In this document: positions 55,348-63,938 of the stretch, piece after piece
How positions within the stretch are numbered: the stretch's first letter is position 1
How the letters are laid out: each line of letters opens with the position of its first letter
Source of the DNA: Saccharothrix deserti
GTDB taxonomy: Bacteria; Actinomycetota; Actinomycetes; Mycobacteriales; Pseudonocardiaceae
DNA: 64,000 nt
NCBI RefSeq assembly: GCF_009769385.1
Contig: NZ_ML775960.1
Location: 50,722-114,721 of the forward strand
Reading direction: 5' to 3'
Notes under the pieces: model-generated
What the model was told of the DNA's origin: nothing
What the model saw: the letters and a program-made list of their open reading frames with translations, nothing else
Database searches by the model: none
Translations under genes and position numbers: made by a program

Positions 55348-55743
55348 GTGGAGGAGTTCGTGATCGTCCTCCCGCCCGACACCCACCACCGCGCCCCGAT
55401 CGACCTGAGGGCACTCGCCGAGGACAGTTGGGTGCACTACGCGCCCGGCAACGGTCTGGCGGACCTGGTCGACGCGGCCTGCGCGGCTCGGGGTTTCCAA
55501 CCCCGCGCCGCCGTGCGCACCGAGCAGACGGCGGCGGCACCCGTCCTGGCCGCGTCCGGGCTGGGTCCCGCGCTGGTGCCCAGCAACATCCTGCCCGAGA
55601 CGTTCGACGGGGCGGTCCTCCGCACGGACCCGCCGGTGCAAAGGACCCTCGTCGCCTACGCGCACAAGACCCCCGACCCGCTCACCTCGGCCTTCGTGAC
55701 GTTGCTCGCCGAGGCGGGGACGCTCGCGGGGCGACCTACTTGA
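55348..55743 (+). pseudogene. C-terminal remnant of a LysR regulator
   Basis: About 131 codons encode the second half of a LysR ligand-binding domain: EEFVIVLPPDTHHRAP, VRTEQTAAAPVLAASGLGPALVPSN and a natural C-terminus. The helix-turn-helix and first half of the ligand domain are absent. With the adjoining MFS remnant this is the scar of a deletion in a divergent LysR-MFS pair. A truncated protein might still be made from the GTG, but it could not bind DNA. Confidence 0.75.
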
Positions 55744-56368
55744 GCCGGGCCCGGCCCAACGAGTCCGAACGCCGGGTCGTCTCCGGAAGCCGCGTCACGC
55801 ACAACCGCAGCACCTCGGCGCACGCCCGGTCGAGGTCGATGCGGTGCCCCACGGACACGAACACCGGCTTCACGCCTTCCCTCGTCCGCAACGCCCGCCC
55901 CACGACCTCGCCGTCGTCCACGAGGTCGGTGTAGGCGCCACGCACGTCGTCAGGCATGGCGAACGACCCCATGGGCGTCTTGGCCACGCCCACGCTCGGC
56001 ATGTCCGTCACCACCCCCAGGTGGCAGGCCAACCCGAACCGCCGTGGATGCGCGAACCCCTGCCCGTCGCACACCAGCAGGTCCGGCGTCACGGTCAGCT
56101 TCTCCATCGCCTCCAGCAGCGACGGCAGCTCCCGGAACGCGAACAGCCCCGGCAGGTAAGGGAAATCCGCCTTGCCCGTCACCACGGCCGAGTCCACCGT
56201 CTCCAACGACTCCGCGTCCAGCACCACGACCGCCGCCGCCAACCGGTCGTCGTCGGCGTAGGACACGTCGAGCCCGGCGACGTGCCGCACCACCAGCCCG
56301 GGGTCGGTGCGCGTCGACACCAGCGGCCGCAGTCGTTCCTGCTCCGCGATCGCTTCTTCGGGAGTCAT
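55736..56368 (-). CDS. nfi: Endonuclease V
   Basis: A 210-residue deoxyinosine 3'-endonuclease: VAGLDVSYADDDRLAAAVVVL holds the first metal Asp, PDLLVCDGQGFAHPRRFGLACHLGV the second block with Asp and the conserved HPRR, and SVGVAKTPM the Lys block. It repairs deaminated DNA. Its ATG abuts a 14-bp minisatellite that supplies the poor ribosome-binding region; a GTG one codon upstream is inside the repeat. Confidence 0.9.
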   Translation of the reverse strand: MTPEEAIAEQERLRPLVSTRTDPGLVVRHVAGLDVSYADDDRLAAAVVVLDAESLETVDSAVVTGKADFPYLPGLFAFRELPSLLEAMEKLTVTPDLLVCDGQGFAHPRRFGLACHLGVVTDMPSVGVAKTPMGSFAMPDDVRGAYTDLVDDGEVVGRALRTREGVKPVFVSVGHRIDLDRACAEVLRLCVTRLPETTRRSDSLGRARLK

Positions 56369-56438
56369 CACTTCGTGGTCGTCACTTCGGGGTCGTCACT
56401 TCGGGGTCGTCACTTCGGGGTCGTCACTTCGGGGTCAC
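56369..56438. repeat. 14-bp minisatellite, five copies
   Basis: Unit CACTTCGGGGTCGT (first copy with one substitution, last copy diverging at its end) fills the entire gap between the endonuclease V start and the stop codon of the DUF3500 gene, which lies within the last unit. On the minus strand every unit contains AAGTGA, copying the stop region. Confidence 0.9.
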
Positions 56439-57370
56439 TCGTGCCTGACCGAGGCGCGGTGCGCGGCGAGCAGGTCCTCACCGAAGTCACCGGACCGCCG
56501 CCGCCACACCGCGTGCGCATGGTTGGCGTTGTAGGCCGTGTTGTCGTACTCGATCAGCAACTCCGGCCCCTGGATCCGGTAGTAGTGCCCTTCACCGCGC
56601 TTGGCCGAACCCTGCCAGGCGAAGTGCAGTCGTTCCAGGTCCAGGGCGTCGAACTCCTCGTCGGCCAGGTCGCTGTGCAGCCGGTCGAGGTAGTACCGCA
56701 CCAGCCCGACCAGCAGCCCGCGTGACTCCCGGTCGAGCTGTGCGGGCGTGACCCCGGCGGGTTCCAGGTCGCCGACGCGGGGCGAGTTGCCGGTCAGGAT
56801 GTCCGGCGGCGCGGTGTCGGAGACCACGGCCAACCCGCGCGCCGTGCGGCCCATGCGGTCCAGCAGTTCGCGGGCCAGTTCCTCCTCCAACCGCAAGGGC
56901 TGCAACACCGTGTGCCCCCGGTACGTCGTCCGGGCCGGCTGGGCGCCGAGGAAGAGGGGGGTGGCCGACACGCGTCCGTCGGCCACCACCACGCTCACCG
57001 AGAGGTGGTGCCCCTCGACCCGCCAGCCCCACGGCTCGTCACCCGGCTCACCGAGCAGCACGGTCCAGAAGTCGCCCTGGTTCCGGTCCCGGCGGCCTCC
57101 TTCGCGGTCGTCCAGCACGTCCTCTAACGCCATCACCGCGGCGGCCTGCGCGTAGGCGTGCGGGCTGAGCACGCACGAGAGCAGCCGGTGCACGCCTTTG
57201 CGCTGATCGCGCGTGAGGTCGCCGTAGACGAGGCCCGGCCGTCGACCGGGCAGGTACGACCACCGCGTGCGCAGCCCGTCATCGGACATGCTCCGCACCG
57301 CGACCGCGCGTTGTCCGTCGTCCAACAGGTTGAGGAAGCCCCGTGTGGCTTCAGCGATCTCATGCAGCAT
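56435..57370 (-). CDS. DUF3500 protein
   Basis: A 311-residue protein with the DUF3500 blocks RRPGLVYGDLTRDQRKGVHRLL, VMALEDVLDD, EPWGWRVEGHHLSVSVVV, TPLFLGAQPA and the late IQGPELLIEYDNT. Members are found in bacteria and plants and no biochemical role is settled to my knowledge. No signal peptide. It is upstream of nfi on the same strand with the minisatellite as spacer. Confidence 0.88.
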   Translation of the reverse strand: MLHEIAEATRGFLNLLDDGQRAVAVRSMSDDGLRTRWSYLPGRRPGLVYGDLTRDQRKGVHRLLSCVLSPHAYAQAAAVMALEDVLDDREGGRRDRNQGDFWTVLLGEPGDEPWGWRVEGHHLSVSVVVADGRVSATPLFLGAQPARTTYRGHTVLQPLRLEEELARELLDRMGRTARGLAVVSDTAPPDILTGNSPRVGDLEPAGVTPAQLDRESRGLLVGLVRYYLDRLHSDLADEEFDALDLERLHFAWQGSAKRGEGHYYRIQGPELLIEYDNTAYNANHAHAVWRRRSGDFGEDLLAAHRASVRHE

Positions 57371-57526
57371 TACTCGAACTTATCCGCTTTCATGTTGCGC
57401 AGCAGGAGGTAGCAGTCCTGGAGTGAGCCCGAGGTGTCGCCCAACCTGTCGGCGCCGGCGGTGTGACAGGGCGGGCGCCGAAGGTTACGGGTGTGACGGC
57501 CGGTCGCCGGCTGCCATTCTGGCGTT

Positions 57527-58297
57527 GTGTGGAATGGGGAGCTCATCGACTTGGACGCGTACCTCGACCGCGTCGCCTTCACCCTCGACCCGGACGCCGA
57601 CCGGGCGACGACGCTGCGCGGCCTGCACCGCGCCCACCTGGCGGCCATCAGCTTCGAGAACGCCGACGTGCGCGACGGCGTGCCGCTCGCGCTGGACGTG
57701 CCGTCGTTGCAGGACAAGCTGGTGGCACGGCGGCGCGGCGGGTACTGCTTCGAGCAGAACCTGCTGTTCGCCGCCGTGCTCGACCGGCTCGGCTACGAGG
57801 TGACCGGCCTCGCCGCCCGCGTCCTGCTCAACCGCTCCGGCCCCGACCTCCCGCGCACGCACGCCCTGCTGCGCGTGGACCGGCGCTGGGTGGTGGACGT
57901 CGGCTTCGGCGGCGGCGGGCTGCTGGAACCGCTGCCGTTGACCGCCGGCGCGGTCGCGCGGCAGGGCGACTGGACGTTCCGGCTGGACCACCTCGACGGC
58001 ACGTGGACGCTCCGGTCGTTCCAGGGCGGCGAGTGGGTGGCGCTGTACGACTTCCCCGAGACCCCGGCCGTGCCCGCGGACTACGCCATCGTCAGCCACT
58101 ACCTGTGCACGCACCCGGCGTCGAAGTTCCGCGGCAGGCTGCTGGTGCAGCGCACCGACGAACACGCCCGCTACAACGTCACCGACCTGGAGCTGACCGA
58201 GACGCGGCCGAACGGCGAGGTGGTCAAGCGCGGCATGACCGTCGACGAACGGGCCACCGTGCTGCGCGAGCAGTTCGGGCTGGAACTGCCGGGCTGA
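57527..58297 (+). CDS. Arylamine N-acetyltransferase
   Basis: A 256-residue NAT: catalytic triad Cys in RRGGYCFEQN, His in RTHALLRV and Asp in VVDVGFGG. It transfers acetyl from acetyl-CoA to arylamines or hydrazines. The GTG start has no ribosome binding site; TGTGAC (57493) and CATTCT (57515) at 16-bp spacing put a transcription start at the GTG, so a leaderless mRNA is likely. NAT genes in actinomycetes also occur in ansamycin pathways, but nothing here suggests that. Confidence 0.9.
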   Translation: MWNGELIDLDAYLDRVAFTLDPDADRATTLRGLHRAHLAAISFENADVRDGVPLALDVPSLQDKLVARRRGGYCFEQNLLFAAVLDRLGYEVTGLAARVLLNRSGPDLPRTHALLRVDRRWVVDVGFGGGGLLEPLPLTAGAVARQGDWTFRLDHLDGTWTLRSFQGGEWVALYDFPETPAVPADYAIVSHYLCTHPASKFRGRLLVQRTDEHARYNVTDLELTETRPNGEVVKRGMTVDERATVLREQFGLELPG

Positions 58298-58300
58298 GCG

Positions 58301-58951
58301 CTACGGCCAGGGCTTGAGCTCGGGCTCGTCGCCAGTGATCCCACCGTCCGGTTCGCGCCCGGCGAGCCACGCGACCAGATCGGTGCGCGAGCCGGTCAGC
58401 TCCACGTCGTCACCCTCGCCGATCACCCACCGGCGGTCGTCGGCCCGCAGGGTGAGCCGGACGCCGTCGGGCACGCGCACCGACAGGAACTCGACCACGT
58501 GGTCGCAGAACTCGGGCGACCACGTGACCGGGCCGAGGTCGAGGTCGCGGATGTGGATCTCGACCTCGCGCCACACGCCGTAGGCGGTGCCGGTCAGCGT
58601 GCCGTCGCGGTAGAAGACGGGAGCGTCCCAGTCGCGGACGTCGTCCCAGGCCTTGGTGAGCCGGGCTACGGCGTCGGCGATCGCGGCCCGGTGCTCCGCC
58701 GCCGAACGTCCGGCGCCGGCTTCGATCGCGGCGTCGCGGGCGGGGCGTCCGCCGGGGTACACCTCGACCTTCGTGCCCTCGTGCTCGGCCTGACCCGCCA
58801 TGGCGACGGTGACGTTGGCCAGGTGGGCCAGCACGTGGCCGCGCGTCCAGCCGGGCAGCGCCGAGGGTTCGGCCACCTGCTCGTCGGTGAGGTCTTCGAT
58901 CAGGACGGCCAGCCTGCGGTGGGCGTCCAGCGCGTTCGCCTGGATCGTCAC
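58301..58951 (-). CDS. Mycothiol-dependent maleylpyruvate-isomerase-type (DinB-like) protein
   Basis: A 216-residue protein with the TIGR03083/DinB layout: LPGWTRGHVLAHLANV (first metal His) and VWREVEIHIRDLDLG (Glu/His ligands), then a C-terminal sterol-carrier-like part (VRVPDGVRLTLRADDRRWVI). Such proteins use mycothiol as thiol cofactor in actinobacteria. The substrate is unknown. It is convergent with the NAT gene and divergent from a CGNR gene. Confidence 0.85.
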   Translation of the reverse strand: MTIQANALDAHRRLAVLIEDLTDEQVAEPSALPGWTRGHVLAHLANVTVAMAGQAEHEGTKVEVYPGGRPARDAAIEAGAGRSAAEHRAAIADAVARLTKAWDDVRDWDAPVFYRDGTLTGTAYGVWREVEIHIRDLDLGPVTWSPEFCDHVVEFLSVRVPDGVRLTLRADDRRWVIGEGDDVELTGSRTDLVAWLAGREPDGGITGDEPELKPWP

Positions 58952-59012
58952 AACTCCCCCTAATGGTTTGTCAGGTCAAGTCCGTTAGGGAACCTACACT
59001 AGACTGGCCCGG

Positions 59013-59570
59013 GTGGCACTGGCGTTGGAGTTCGCGAGCACGGTCCGGGTCGACGGACACGGCGGGCTCACGGACGACCTGTCCACGCCGGAGGGCTTCG
59101 CGGCGTGGGTCGAGGTCGGCGTCGGGGGCGAGGTCGAGCCGGACGAAGCGCTGCGGCAGCGGGTGATCGAGCTGCGCTGGGCCGTGCGTTCGCTGTTCGC
59201 GCACGCGGCGCGGGCGAACGAGCGCTTGGACACGCCGCACTTGCTGGACTTCGACCGTGCGCTGAAGACGGTCAACGATGCCGCCGCGCGGGTGCCCAGG
59301 GCGGCGCGGTTGGAGTGGACCGAGCAGTGGACCGAGCAACCCCGGTTGCGTTACGAGGACTCGGCCGACGCGGGTGATCGCCTGCTCGCGACGTTGGCGA
59401 CGGCGGCGATCGAGTTCCTGGCGAGCGGGACGCGGGCGGAACTACGAGCCTGCCCCGCCCCCAGGTGCATCCGGTACTTCGTCAAAACCCACCCCCGGCA
59501 GGAGTGGTGCAAACCGTCGTGCGGGAACCGGGCCAGGGTCAGCCGGCACTACCACCGCGCACACGACTGA
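59013..59570 (+). CDS. CGNR zinc-finger protein (ABATE domain)
   Basis: A 185-residue putative regulator: N-terminal ABATE domain (LALEFASTVRV at the start) and C-terminal CGNR zinc finger with CPAPRCIRYFV, HPRQEWCKPSCGNRARVSRHYHR. The motif is complete. In actinomycetes these single-copy proteins are thought to be DNA-binding regulators. TACACT twelve bases before the GTG and the half-palindrome TTAGGGAACCTA in the divergent gap may form its promoter and operator. Confidence 0.88.
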   Translation: MALALEFASTVRVDGHGGLTDDLSTPEGFAAWVEVGVGGEVEPDEALRQRVIELRWAVRSLFAHAARANERLDTPHLLDFDRALKTVNDAAARVPRAARLEWTEQWTEQPRLRYEDSADAGDRLLATLATAAIEFLASGTRAELRACPAPRCIRYFVKTHPRQEWCKPSCGNRARVSRHYHRAHD

Positions 59571-59583
59571 GGTCACGCCGGAA

Positions 59584-59615
59584 GCCGCGCGAGCACCCGA
59601 GGGCGCTCGCGCGGC
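59584..59615. terminator. Bidirectional terminator
   Basis: A perfect 11-bp stem GCCGCGCGAGC/GCTCGCGCGGC with 10-nt loop lies between the convergent CGNR and CBS genes. Confidence 0.75.
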
Positions 59616-59621
59616 CGGTGA

Positions 59622-60053
59622 CTATCCCTGGACGATGTAGGCGGTCAGTTGGTCCTGGTCCTCTTGCAACTGGTTGATCCGGCTCTTCACCACGTCGCCG
59701 ATGCTGACGATGCCGACCAACCGGTCACCGTCGACCACCGGCACGTGGCGGATGCGCTGCTCGGTCATCAACACCGTGAGGCTGTCGACCGAATCGCGCG
59801 GCGAGCAGGTGAACAGCTCGCTGGTCATGATCTCCGACACCGGCGCGGCCAACAGCTCGCCGCCCCGGTCGTGCAGCTTCCGCACGACGTCCCGTTCCGA
59901 CACGATCCCGGCGATACCGCCCTCGGGCCCGATCACGACCATCGCGCCCACGTTGTGCTCGGCCAGCGCGGCGACGAGATCCGCTACCGACGCTCTCGAC
60001 TCGACCGTGGCCACGGCCGAGCCTTTGTTCCGCAACACGTCAGCGATCCTCAT
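59622..60053 (-). CDS. Two-CBS-domain protein
   Basis: A 143-residue protein made only of a CBS pair: MRIADVLRNKGSAVATV, GIAGIVSERDVVRKL, APVSEIMTSELFTC and RIRHVPVVDGDRLVGIVSIGDVV. Stand-alone CBS pairs bind adenine nucleotides or sense energy/hypoxia state; Mycobacterium Rv2626c (Hrp1) is a known relative by architecture. Monocistronic. Confidence 0.9.
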   Translation of the reverse strand: MRIADVLRNKGSAVATVESRASVADLVAALAEHNVGAMVVIGPEGGIAGIVSERDVVRKLHDRGGELLAAPVSEIMTSELFTCSPRDSVDSLTVLMTEQRIRHVPVVDGDRLVGIVSIGDVVKSRINQLQEDQDQLTAYIVQG

Positions 60054-60309
60054 TGGGGCGCCTCCCGATCTACGTCAGACCCGGTTGCTACCCAGTTCAG
60101 GCTAGTTCTCCGAGCACGTGATCGGCAGATCACGCGCCCGATAAGACCATTCTCCGTCGAGTCGGACCTCAGTCGAGACGCGGTTGAGACGCTGTCGCGA
60201 GCACCCCGGCGCGGTCACCACGACGATCACCACCGCCGTCCGGCGGAACCTCCCGGCGCCGCGCCCGACGCCGGTCCGACGGAGAGGCCGACCGTCCGGA
60301 CCAGCATCA

Positions 60310-60567
60310 TCACGCCTCCGGAGGTGCCATCAGCTCCGGCGGCGTCCGCTCTGGAACCGTCGCCGCGTCGGGTCCGGCGAACAGCCCGTGCCCGATCCCG
60401 ATCACCGCCAACCGCCACGCCAGGTCCCCCAGATCATCACCCGCCTGGAGCAGCGGCACGGTACCGATCAAGATCACGGCCGTGTCCCCCGACGCGACCG
60501 CCCGGTACCCGTACCGGTCCGCGATCACGCCCGCGATCGGCGACATCAACGCCAGGTATGGCACGAC
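60310..60567 (-). pseudogene. Internal fragment of a DHA2-type MFS transporter
   Basis: Roughly 80 codons encode LALMSPIAGVIADRYGYRAVA and GDLAWRLAVIGIGHGLFAGPDAATV, the middle of an EmrB/QacA-like exporter, then a stop. No matching N- or C-terminal parts flank it; the upstream reading (60568-60780) is not recognisable. The whole stretch from 60054 to 60840 holds no intact gene. Confidence 0.65.
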
Positions 60568-60840
60568 GCGTGCCGGAGTGCGCAGCCGTCGCCGTCCACG
60601 ACGGGAATCCCCGCGTCCACAATGGACTGAAGCGGGGTCGTGTCCTCGATTTCCCGGCAGGTCACGGAAAACGCGCCTGCCCGACAGCGGATTGCCTTCA
60701 CTGCGCTGGAAAATCGTGCGCGCCGACACCGGATCAGGTTCGGTGCCGAGGATCGCGCGCAGTCGGACCGCGACGAGCACCGTCGCGGGCGCGTTGTCGA
60801 ACGCGCCCGCGACGGTGCCCGATCTCGGCGGTGGTGCCCG

Positions 60841-61035
60841 TCAGCCGCCGCTGGTGCGGCGGAACACGCGCCGTCCCACGAACGTGTTCTGGTGCGGCCG
60901 GCCGGGAACCTTGTTCACGCTGTCGTTCTTGTTGGCGTGGCCGCGGCGGGCGGCGCGGTTGAGCGGGGCCTCAGGCAGTTCCTGCTCCTGCTGCTCCTGC
61001 TCGCCGTCGCCCTGCGGAACGTCCTGCTTGGTCAT
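60841..61035 (-). CDS. Small NRAARR-motif protein, 64 residues
   Basis: Starts MTKQDVPQGDGEQEQQEQEL, an acidic Gln-rich half, then the basic half PLNRAARRGHANKNDSV and GRRVFRRTSGG. AGGAGG five bases before ATG is an excellent ribosome binding site. It shares the NRAARRG motif and the basic Arg-rich end with the gene just upstream. No known family; a nucleic-acid or ribosome-binding role is only a guess from charge. Confidence 0.65.
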   Translation of the reverse strand: MTKQDVPQGDGEQEQQEQELPEAPLNRAARRGHANKNDSVNKVPGRPHQNTFVGRRVFRRTSGG

Positions 61036-61067
61036 TTCTGCCTCCTGGGGTGTGGCGAAGTCGCTGG

Positions 61068-61220
61068 TCAGCGGCGCCGCATGGCGTACTGGCGCGGGTT
61101 GACGACAGCTCGGCCGCCGCCGAAACGCGGGTGGACCGCGCCGGACGAGCGTGCGCCGCGGCGTGCGGCGCGGTTGGTCGGCTGACCGTCGTGTGGCGGT
61201 TCGTTGCGCATGGTGGGCAT
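61068..61220 (-). CDS. Small NRAARR-motif protein, 50 residues
   Basis: MPTMRNEPPHDGQPTNRAARR opens the protein and VVNPRQYAMRRR closes it; it is strongly basic. GAGGAGG seven bases before the ATG is a near-perfect ribosome binding site. It lies 32 bp upstream of the similar 64-residue gene and probably shares its transcript. Such short Arg-rich proteins seem widespread in actinomycetes but lack assigned roles. It was identified directly from start, ribosome binding site and motif. Confidence 0.6.
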   Translation of the reverse strand: MPTMRNEPPHDGQPTNRAARRGARSSGAVHPRFGGGRAVVNPRQYAMRRR

Positions 61221-61401
61221 GCGATCGCCTCCTCGATGTCGAGGCGTGCAAAGGCTACGACCCGTGGTTCGACAGGGTCGCGAAAACAGCCGCTAGGGCC
61301 ACCAGGAGAAGGGCGCGGCACGGCCCGAGGCCTGTGCGGCGCTGGAGGAAGAGATCCTCAGAAGTAGATCTGGAAGAACATGGTCATGACGTTAGCGTGC
61401 T

Positions 61402-62020
61402 TCACGTCGAAGCGCCAACTGTTTTATCGGTGGATGCCGTTTTTCCGGTGGGCAAAGACGCCCGCCGTTCCTGCGACCACCGCACGGCGGGCGTCATGGC
61501 GAGGGCGGCGGCCAGGAACAGCGCGCCCAGCAGCAGCCAGCCCACCACTCCCCCGCCGAGCACCAGCGTGGTCGGCAGCAGGGGGCCGACGGTGCGCGCG
61601 ACGGCCGTGCCGGTACCGTAAAAGCCCTGGTACTGGCCCTGCTTGTCGGCCGGCGCGAGGCCGAACCCGATCTCCCACGAGCCCGCGCCGTGCAGCATCT
61701 CGCCGACGACCTGGATGCCCGCACGTGTAGACGCACGCCGCCACCACGAACGCCCAGAACGACCGCACCACCAGGAACGACGCCAACGCCCCCGCCGTCA
61801 CCACGGCCAACCCCACCGCGACCCGCCGCGCCCCGACCCGGTCGGCGAGGTGCCCGAACCCCACCCCGGCCACCGCCCAGGCCACCGTCAAGGCGATGCC
61901 GACCTGGGAGGCCGACAAGCCCACGATCCGGGTGAAGTAGAGCGCGGAGCACACGTAGAACGCCCCGTCACCGACCGAGTTGGCCACCTGAGCGACCGCG
62001 AGCACCTTCGTCGTCCCCAT
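61402..62020 (-). pseudogene. MFS transporter with internal deletion and frameshift
   Basis: The first 115 or so codons from 62020 are a normal MFS N-terminus (VANSVGDGAFYVCSALYF, GHLADRVGARRVAVGLAVV). The frame then turns into Arg-rich nonsense, while the adjoining frame from about 61698 gives the last helices (SWEIGFGLAPADKQGQYQGF, VVGWLLLGALFLAAALAM). About 200 residues that should lie between are missing. It is dead by deletion plus frameshift. Confidence 0.8.
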
Positions 62021-62088
62021 GGGACGTCACGCTAGGAGCCGGATTGGCCCACGCTAAGGTCCAAGCACGGGGCGTTCCGTTGGGCCGA

Positions 62089-62787
62089 TTACTCTCGGAT
62101 CTCCAGGACCTCGCCCTCGATCACGGTGCCGTCCACGACCGCCGGGGGCTCGTCGCGTTCGGTGAAGAAGCGGGAGGCGAAGGCGCCTACGGCGCGGGTC
62201 GTGACGGCGTCGAACGTTCCGCCGATGACGCCTCCCACCAGCGGCACGCCCTTGGCCAGGGTGACGGTCGCCCTGGTGGTGCCGTACTTGGCCAGCAGGG
62301 TGAAGCCGACCCGCTTGTTGATCTCGCGGATGAGCTGCGCGGGGATTCGCTCGATCAGGTTCATGGTGAGCTTGGACCCCACCTTGATGCCCGCCTTCTT
62401 CAGCAGCTCGGTCCCCGCGTTGCCCAGCAGGCACACCAGGATCGCGGTCTGCACGTCGTCGCTCTCCAGGTCGTGCCCGTACACGGCGGCGATCGAGGCG
62501 ATCAGGTGCGTCTGCACCAGGTAGGCGGCGGTCAGGTTCGCGGGCAGGGTGATCGGCAACGTGATCAGGCCGCCGATGTTCGTGGCGAAACCCTGCACGC
62601 CCGCCGCGGCGACGTGCGTGCGGATCAGGTGCTTGATCGCCTCCTCCGGCGTCAGCCCCTTCTCCAGCGCCTCCACGGCCATCTGCTCGGCGCCCTTGAA
62701 CGGCCCGAAACCGTTGATGCCCACCCGCAGGAGGTGGTCAACCGCGTTCTGCTGCACCCTGGTGATCGCACCCGGTTCGTCGACCAT
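62089..62787 (-). CDS. EcsC-family protein
   Basis: A 232-residue protein with a central membrane-like EcsC region (GFATNIGGLITLPITLPANLTAAYLVQTHLI read as shorter blocks), CLLGNAGTELLKKAG and the glycine-rich VPLVGGVIGGTFDAVTTRAVGAFA helix. EcsC proteins are named from Bacillus ecs operons and their role is unsettled. It is divergent from the Rv2629-like gene with a 42-bp gap, so they may share a promoter region. Confidence 0.8.
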   Translation of the reverse strand: MVDEPGAITRVQQNAVDHLLRVGINGFGPFKGAEQMAVEALEKGLTPEEAIKHLIRTHVAAAGVQGFATNIGGLITLPITLPANLTAAYLVQTHLIASIAAVYGHDLESDDVQTAILVCLLGNAGTELLKKAGIKVGSKLTMNLIERIPAQLIREINKRVGFTLLAKYGTTRATVTLAKGVPLVGGVIGGTFDAVTTRAVGAFASRFFTERDEPPAVVDGTVIEGEVLEIRE

Positions 62788-62829
62788 GTCCCCGAGGTTA
62801 CGCGGCGCGCGAGCGGGTAGCCGAGGCCA

Positions 62830-63915
62830 ATGGACATGTCTTCGCTGGGAGAGCTGGTCAGGCAACGCGGCCCGTTCGCGTCGGTCTACCTGGACGCCTC
62901 GCACGACACCGAGGACGCGGCCAAGGCCATGGAGCTGCGCTGGCGCGGTGTGCGCGAGGAGCTGGCCGGGCAGGGTGCGGACGAGGCGACGTTGGACGCG
63001 TTGGAGGGGGCGGTGCTGACGCCGGTCTCCGGCAAGTCCGGTCGGGCGCTGATCGCGGCGCACGGGCGGCTGCTGCTGGACCGGGTGCTGCCACGCCCGC
63101 CCGCCACCGAGACCGCGCGGTGGTCCGACCTGCCGCACCTGCTGCCGCTGGCCACCTGGATGGAACCCACCGTGCCGCACGTGGTCGTGCTGGTCGACCG
63201 GGCGGGCGCGGACCTGCACGGGTACGACGGGCGGGGCGAGCGGACCGCCGAGGTGCGCGGTGAGGAGCACCCGTTGCACAAGGTCGGCGGTGGCGGCTGG
63301 TCGCACCGACGCCTCCAGAAGGCCGTCGAGGAGACGACCAAGCGCAACGCGACGCACGTCGCCGAGGAGATCGACCGGCTGGTGACCCGCCTGAACGCCC
63401 GGCTGCTGATCCTGGGCGGCGAGGTGCAGGCCCGCGCCGAGGTGCGCGAGGAGCTGAGCCCGCGGTGCCGGGACGTGCTGATCGAGGTCGAGGGCGCGAC
63501 CCTCGCCGAGGGCGCGGACGACGCCGCGTTCGACCACGCGGTGCAGTCGCTCGTCGCCCAGTACCAGTTCGACCTGGACAACGACGTGGTGGAGGAGTTC
63601 GCCGCCGAGTCAGGCCGTCCGGACGGCCGCGCGGTGCAGGGCCTCGCGCCCGTGGTGGAGGCGCTGCGCGAGGCGAAGGTGGCCGCGCTGCTGGTGTCGG
63701 ACCCGGCGCTGGGCGACCGCACCGTGTGGTCCGGCGACGACCCGGCACAGCTCGCGCTGCGCGAGAACGACCTGCGCGGCCTGGGCGTCGAACACGTCGG
63801 CGAGCACCGCGCCGACGAGGCCCTCGGCACCGCCGCCGCCGCGACCGGCGCGCAGGTGGTCGTCGCCGAGGTCGCCGGCCTGCGCGAGGGCGTGGGCGCG
63901 CTGCTGCGCTACTAG
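62830..63915 (+). CDS. Rv2629/Balon-like protein (bacterial aeRF1-type)
   Basis: A 361-residue protein of the bacterial archaeo-eukaryotic release-factor group (baeRF2/Rv2629). Blocks GPFASVYLDASHDTEDAAKA, VPHVVVLVDRAGADLHGY, KVGGGGWSHRRLQKAVEETT and the C-terminal AAATGAQVVVAEVAG follow the three-domain eRF1-like order. Relatives such as Balon and mycobacterial Rv2629 bind the ribosomal A site in dormancy; Vms1-type relatives release nascent chains. An ATG two codons later is an alternative start. A hibernation role is likely by family. Confidence 0.85.
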   Translation: MDMSSLGELVRQRGPFASVYLDASHDTEDAAKAMELRWRGVREELAGQGADEATLDALEGAVLTPVSGKSGRALIAAHGRLLLDRVLPRPPATETARWSDLPHLLPLATWMEPTVPHVVVLVDRAGADLHGYDGRGERTAEVRGEEHPLHKVGGGGWSHRRLQKAVEETTKRNATHVAEEIDRLVTRLNARLLILGGEVQARAEVREELSPRCRDVLIEVEGATLAEGADDAAFDHAVQSLVAQYQFDLDNDVVEEFAAESGRPDGRAVQGLAPVVEALREAKVAALLVSDPALGDRTVWSGDDPAQLALRENDLRGLGVEHVGEHRADEALGTAAAATGAQVVVAEVAGLREGVGALLRY

Positions 63916-63938
63916 CACCGGGCTACCAGCACCAAAAC

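Noticed and set aside
56044..56448. Repeat-rich protein frames reading through the minisatellite
   Set aside because: They are antisense to endonuclease V and the periodic residues come from the 14-bp repeat; no ribosome binding site.
57370..57526. Possible small gene between the DUF3500 and NAT genes
   Set aside because: Readings on both strands lack a ribosome binding site and conserved features; the gap is explained as the divergent promoter region.
58981..59000. IdeR iron box suggested by TTAGGGAACCTA
   Set aside because: Only a short half-match to the iron-box consensus, and neither neighbouring gene is an iron gene.
60568..60780. LuxR/ATPase-like segment RTIFQRSEGNPL upstream of the MFS fragment
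   Set aside because: A single short resemblance in otherwise unrecognisable sequence; not enough to call a gene remnant.
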